The position numbers were made by a program, and so were the translations under genes. From the NCBI GenBank assembly GCA_900769035.1, contig CAAGFD010000205.1:1-7945 (forward strand): DNA of 7,945 bases, written 5' to 3'. The first letter of the stretch is position 1. Every line of letters starts with the position of its first letter. The DNA comes from Bacteroidales bacterium. GTDB lineage: Bacteria > Bacteroidota > Bacteroidia > Bacteroidales > Paludibacteraceae. This document shows, one piece after another, positions 7,793 to 7,945 of the stretch. The notes below the pieces were generated by a model. That model ran no database searches, had not been told where the DNA came from, and was given only the letters and a program-made list of their open reading frames with translations.

Positions 7793-7800
7793 CAAAGTTA
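7793..7800 (-). promoter_or_regulatory. Probable promoter -7 element of the pta-ackA-CoA-transferase-gcvP unit
   Basis: On the minus strand TAACTTTG matches the Bacteroidota -7 consensus TAnnTTTG exactly and continues as CACCGA, a context I associate with strong Bacteroidales promoters. Transcription would begin near 7786, giving a leader of about 80 bases before the pta ATG. No TTG or TTTG lies 19-21 bases upstream, so the -33 element is weak or absent, which could mean an activator is needed. The rest of the flank up to 7945 is A/T-rich with no gene that I can support. Confidence 0.6.
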
Positions 7801-7945
7801 CTATTTTTTCTTCAGTTTCTCTGTATTATTTGTAAAAATATTGTACCCCTACTCTCAAAGGGCAACTGCAAAAAATATGTAGGGTCGATTATATTTGAAA
7901 ATAATTGAATATCTACAATTTCTTAGAAAAAATATCGGTTTATTA

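Noticed and set aside
7847..7884. Inverted repeat CCCTAC ... GTAGGG in the right flank as a terminator
   Set aside because: Only six pairs around a 26-base loop, with no adjoining U tract on either strand.
1..7945. Mobile element, CRISPR array, tRNA/rRNA or defence system
   Set aside because: No transposase or integrase, no regularly spaced repeats, no tRNA-like cloverleaf and no toxin or nuclease gene could be seen. The window is ordinary core metabolism plus one unknown secreted protein.

Overview
The window looks like a chromosomal segment from a member of the Bacteroidota, most likely the order Bacteroidales. Three things point there. The promoter-like sequences fit the Bacteroidota -7 element TAnnTTTG. 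No start codon is preceded by a Shine-Dalgarno sequence; upstream regions are A/T-rich instead. The proteins resemble Bacteroides/Porphyromonas-type enzymes, for example in the GcvP P2 domain. The genus cannot be fixed from the sequence alone.

All five genes lie on the minus strand, so they are read from right to left. From the right there is an A/T-rich non-coding flank (about 7705-7945) with a likely promoter. Then come pta (phosphate acetyltransferase), ackA (acetate kinase), a Cat1/Ach1-type acetate CoA-transferase or acetyl-CoA hydrolase, and gcvP (full-length glycine decarboxylase P-protein). The gaps between these four genes are only 21, 17 and 29 bases and hold no terminator, so they look like one transcription unit. 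It ends in a clear rho-independent terminator at about 1042-1079. A second promoter follows, then a secreted protein gene of unknown function that runs off the left edge and is visible for 302 residues.

The first three genes form a coherent acetate module. Pta and AckA convert acetyl-CoA to acetate with ATP formation. The CoA-transferase exchanges CoA between acetate and a partner such as succinyl-CoA, or hydrolyses acetyl-CoA. GcvP decarboxylates glycine but needs H-, T- and L-proteins, and none of these is in the window. Its place at the end of an acetate operon is the most notable feature of the layout.

No mobile element, CRISPR array, tRNA, rRNA or defence system is visible, and I do not see a clearly new biological system. 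The points worth a second look are an Asn-to-Gly change in a phosphate-binding loop of AckA, a cysteine cluster in the GcvP linker, the gcvP/acetate gene linkage, and the unknown secreted protein. No stretch without a gene exceeds 300 bases; the two real intergenic regions are 193 and 241 bases.
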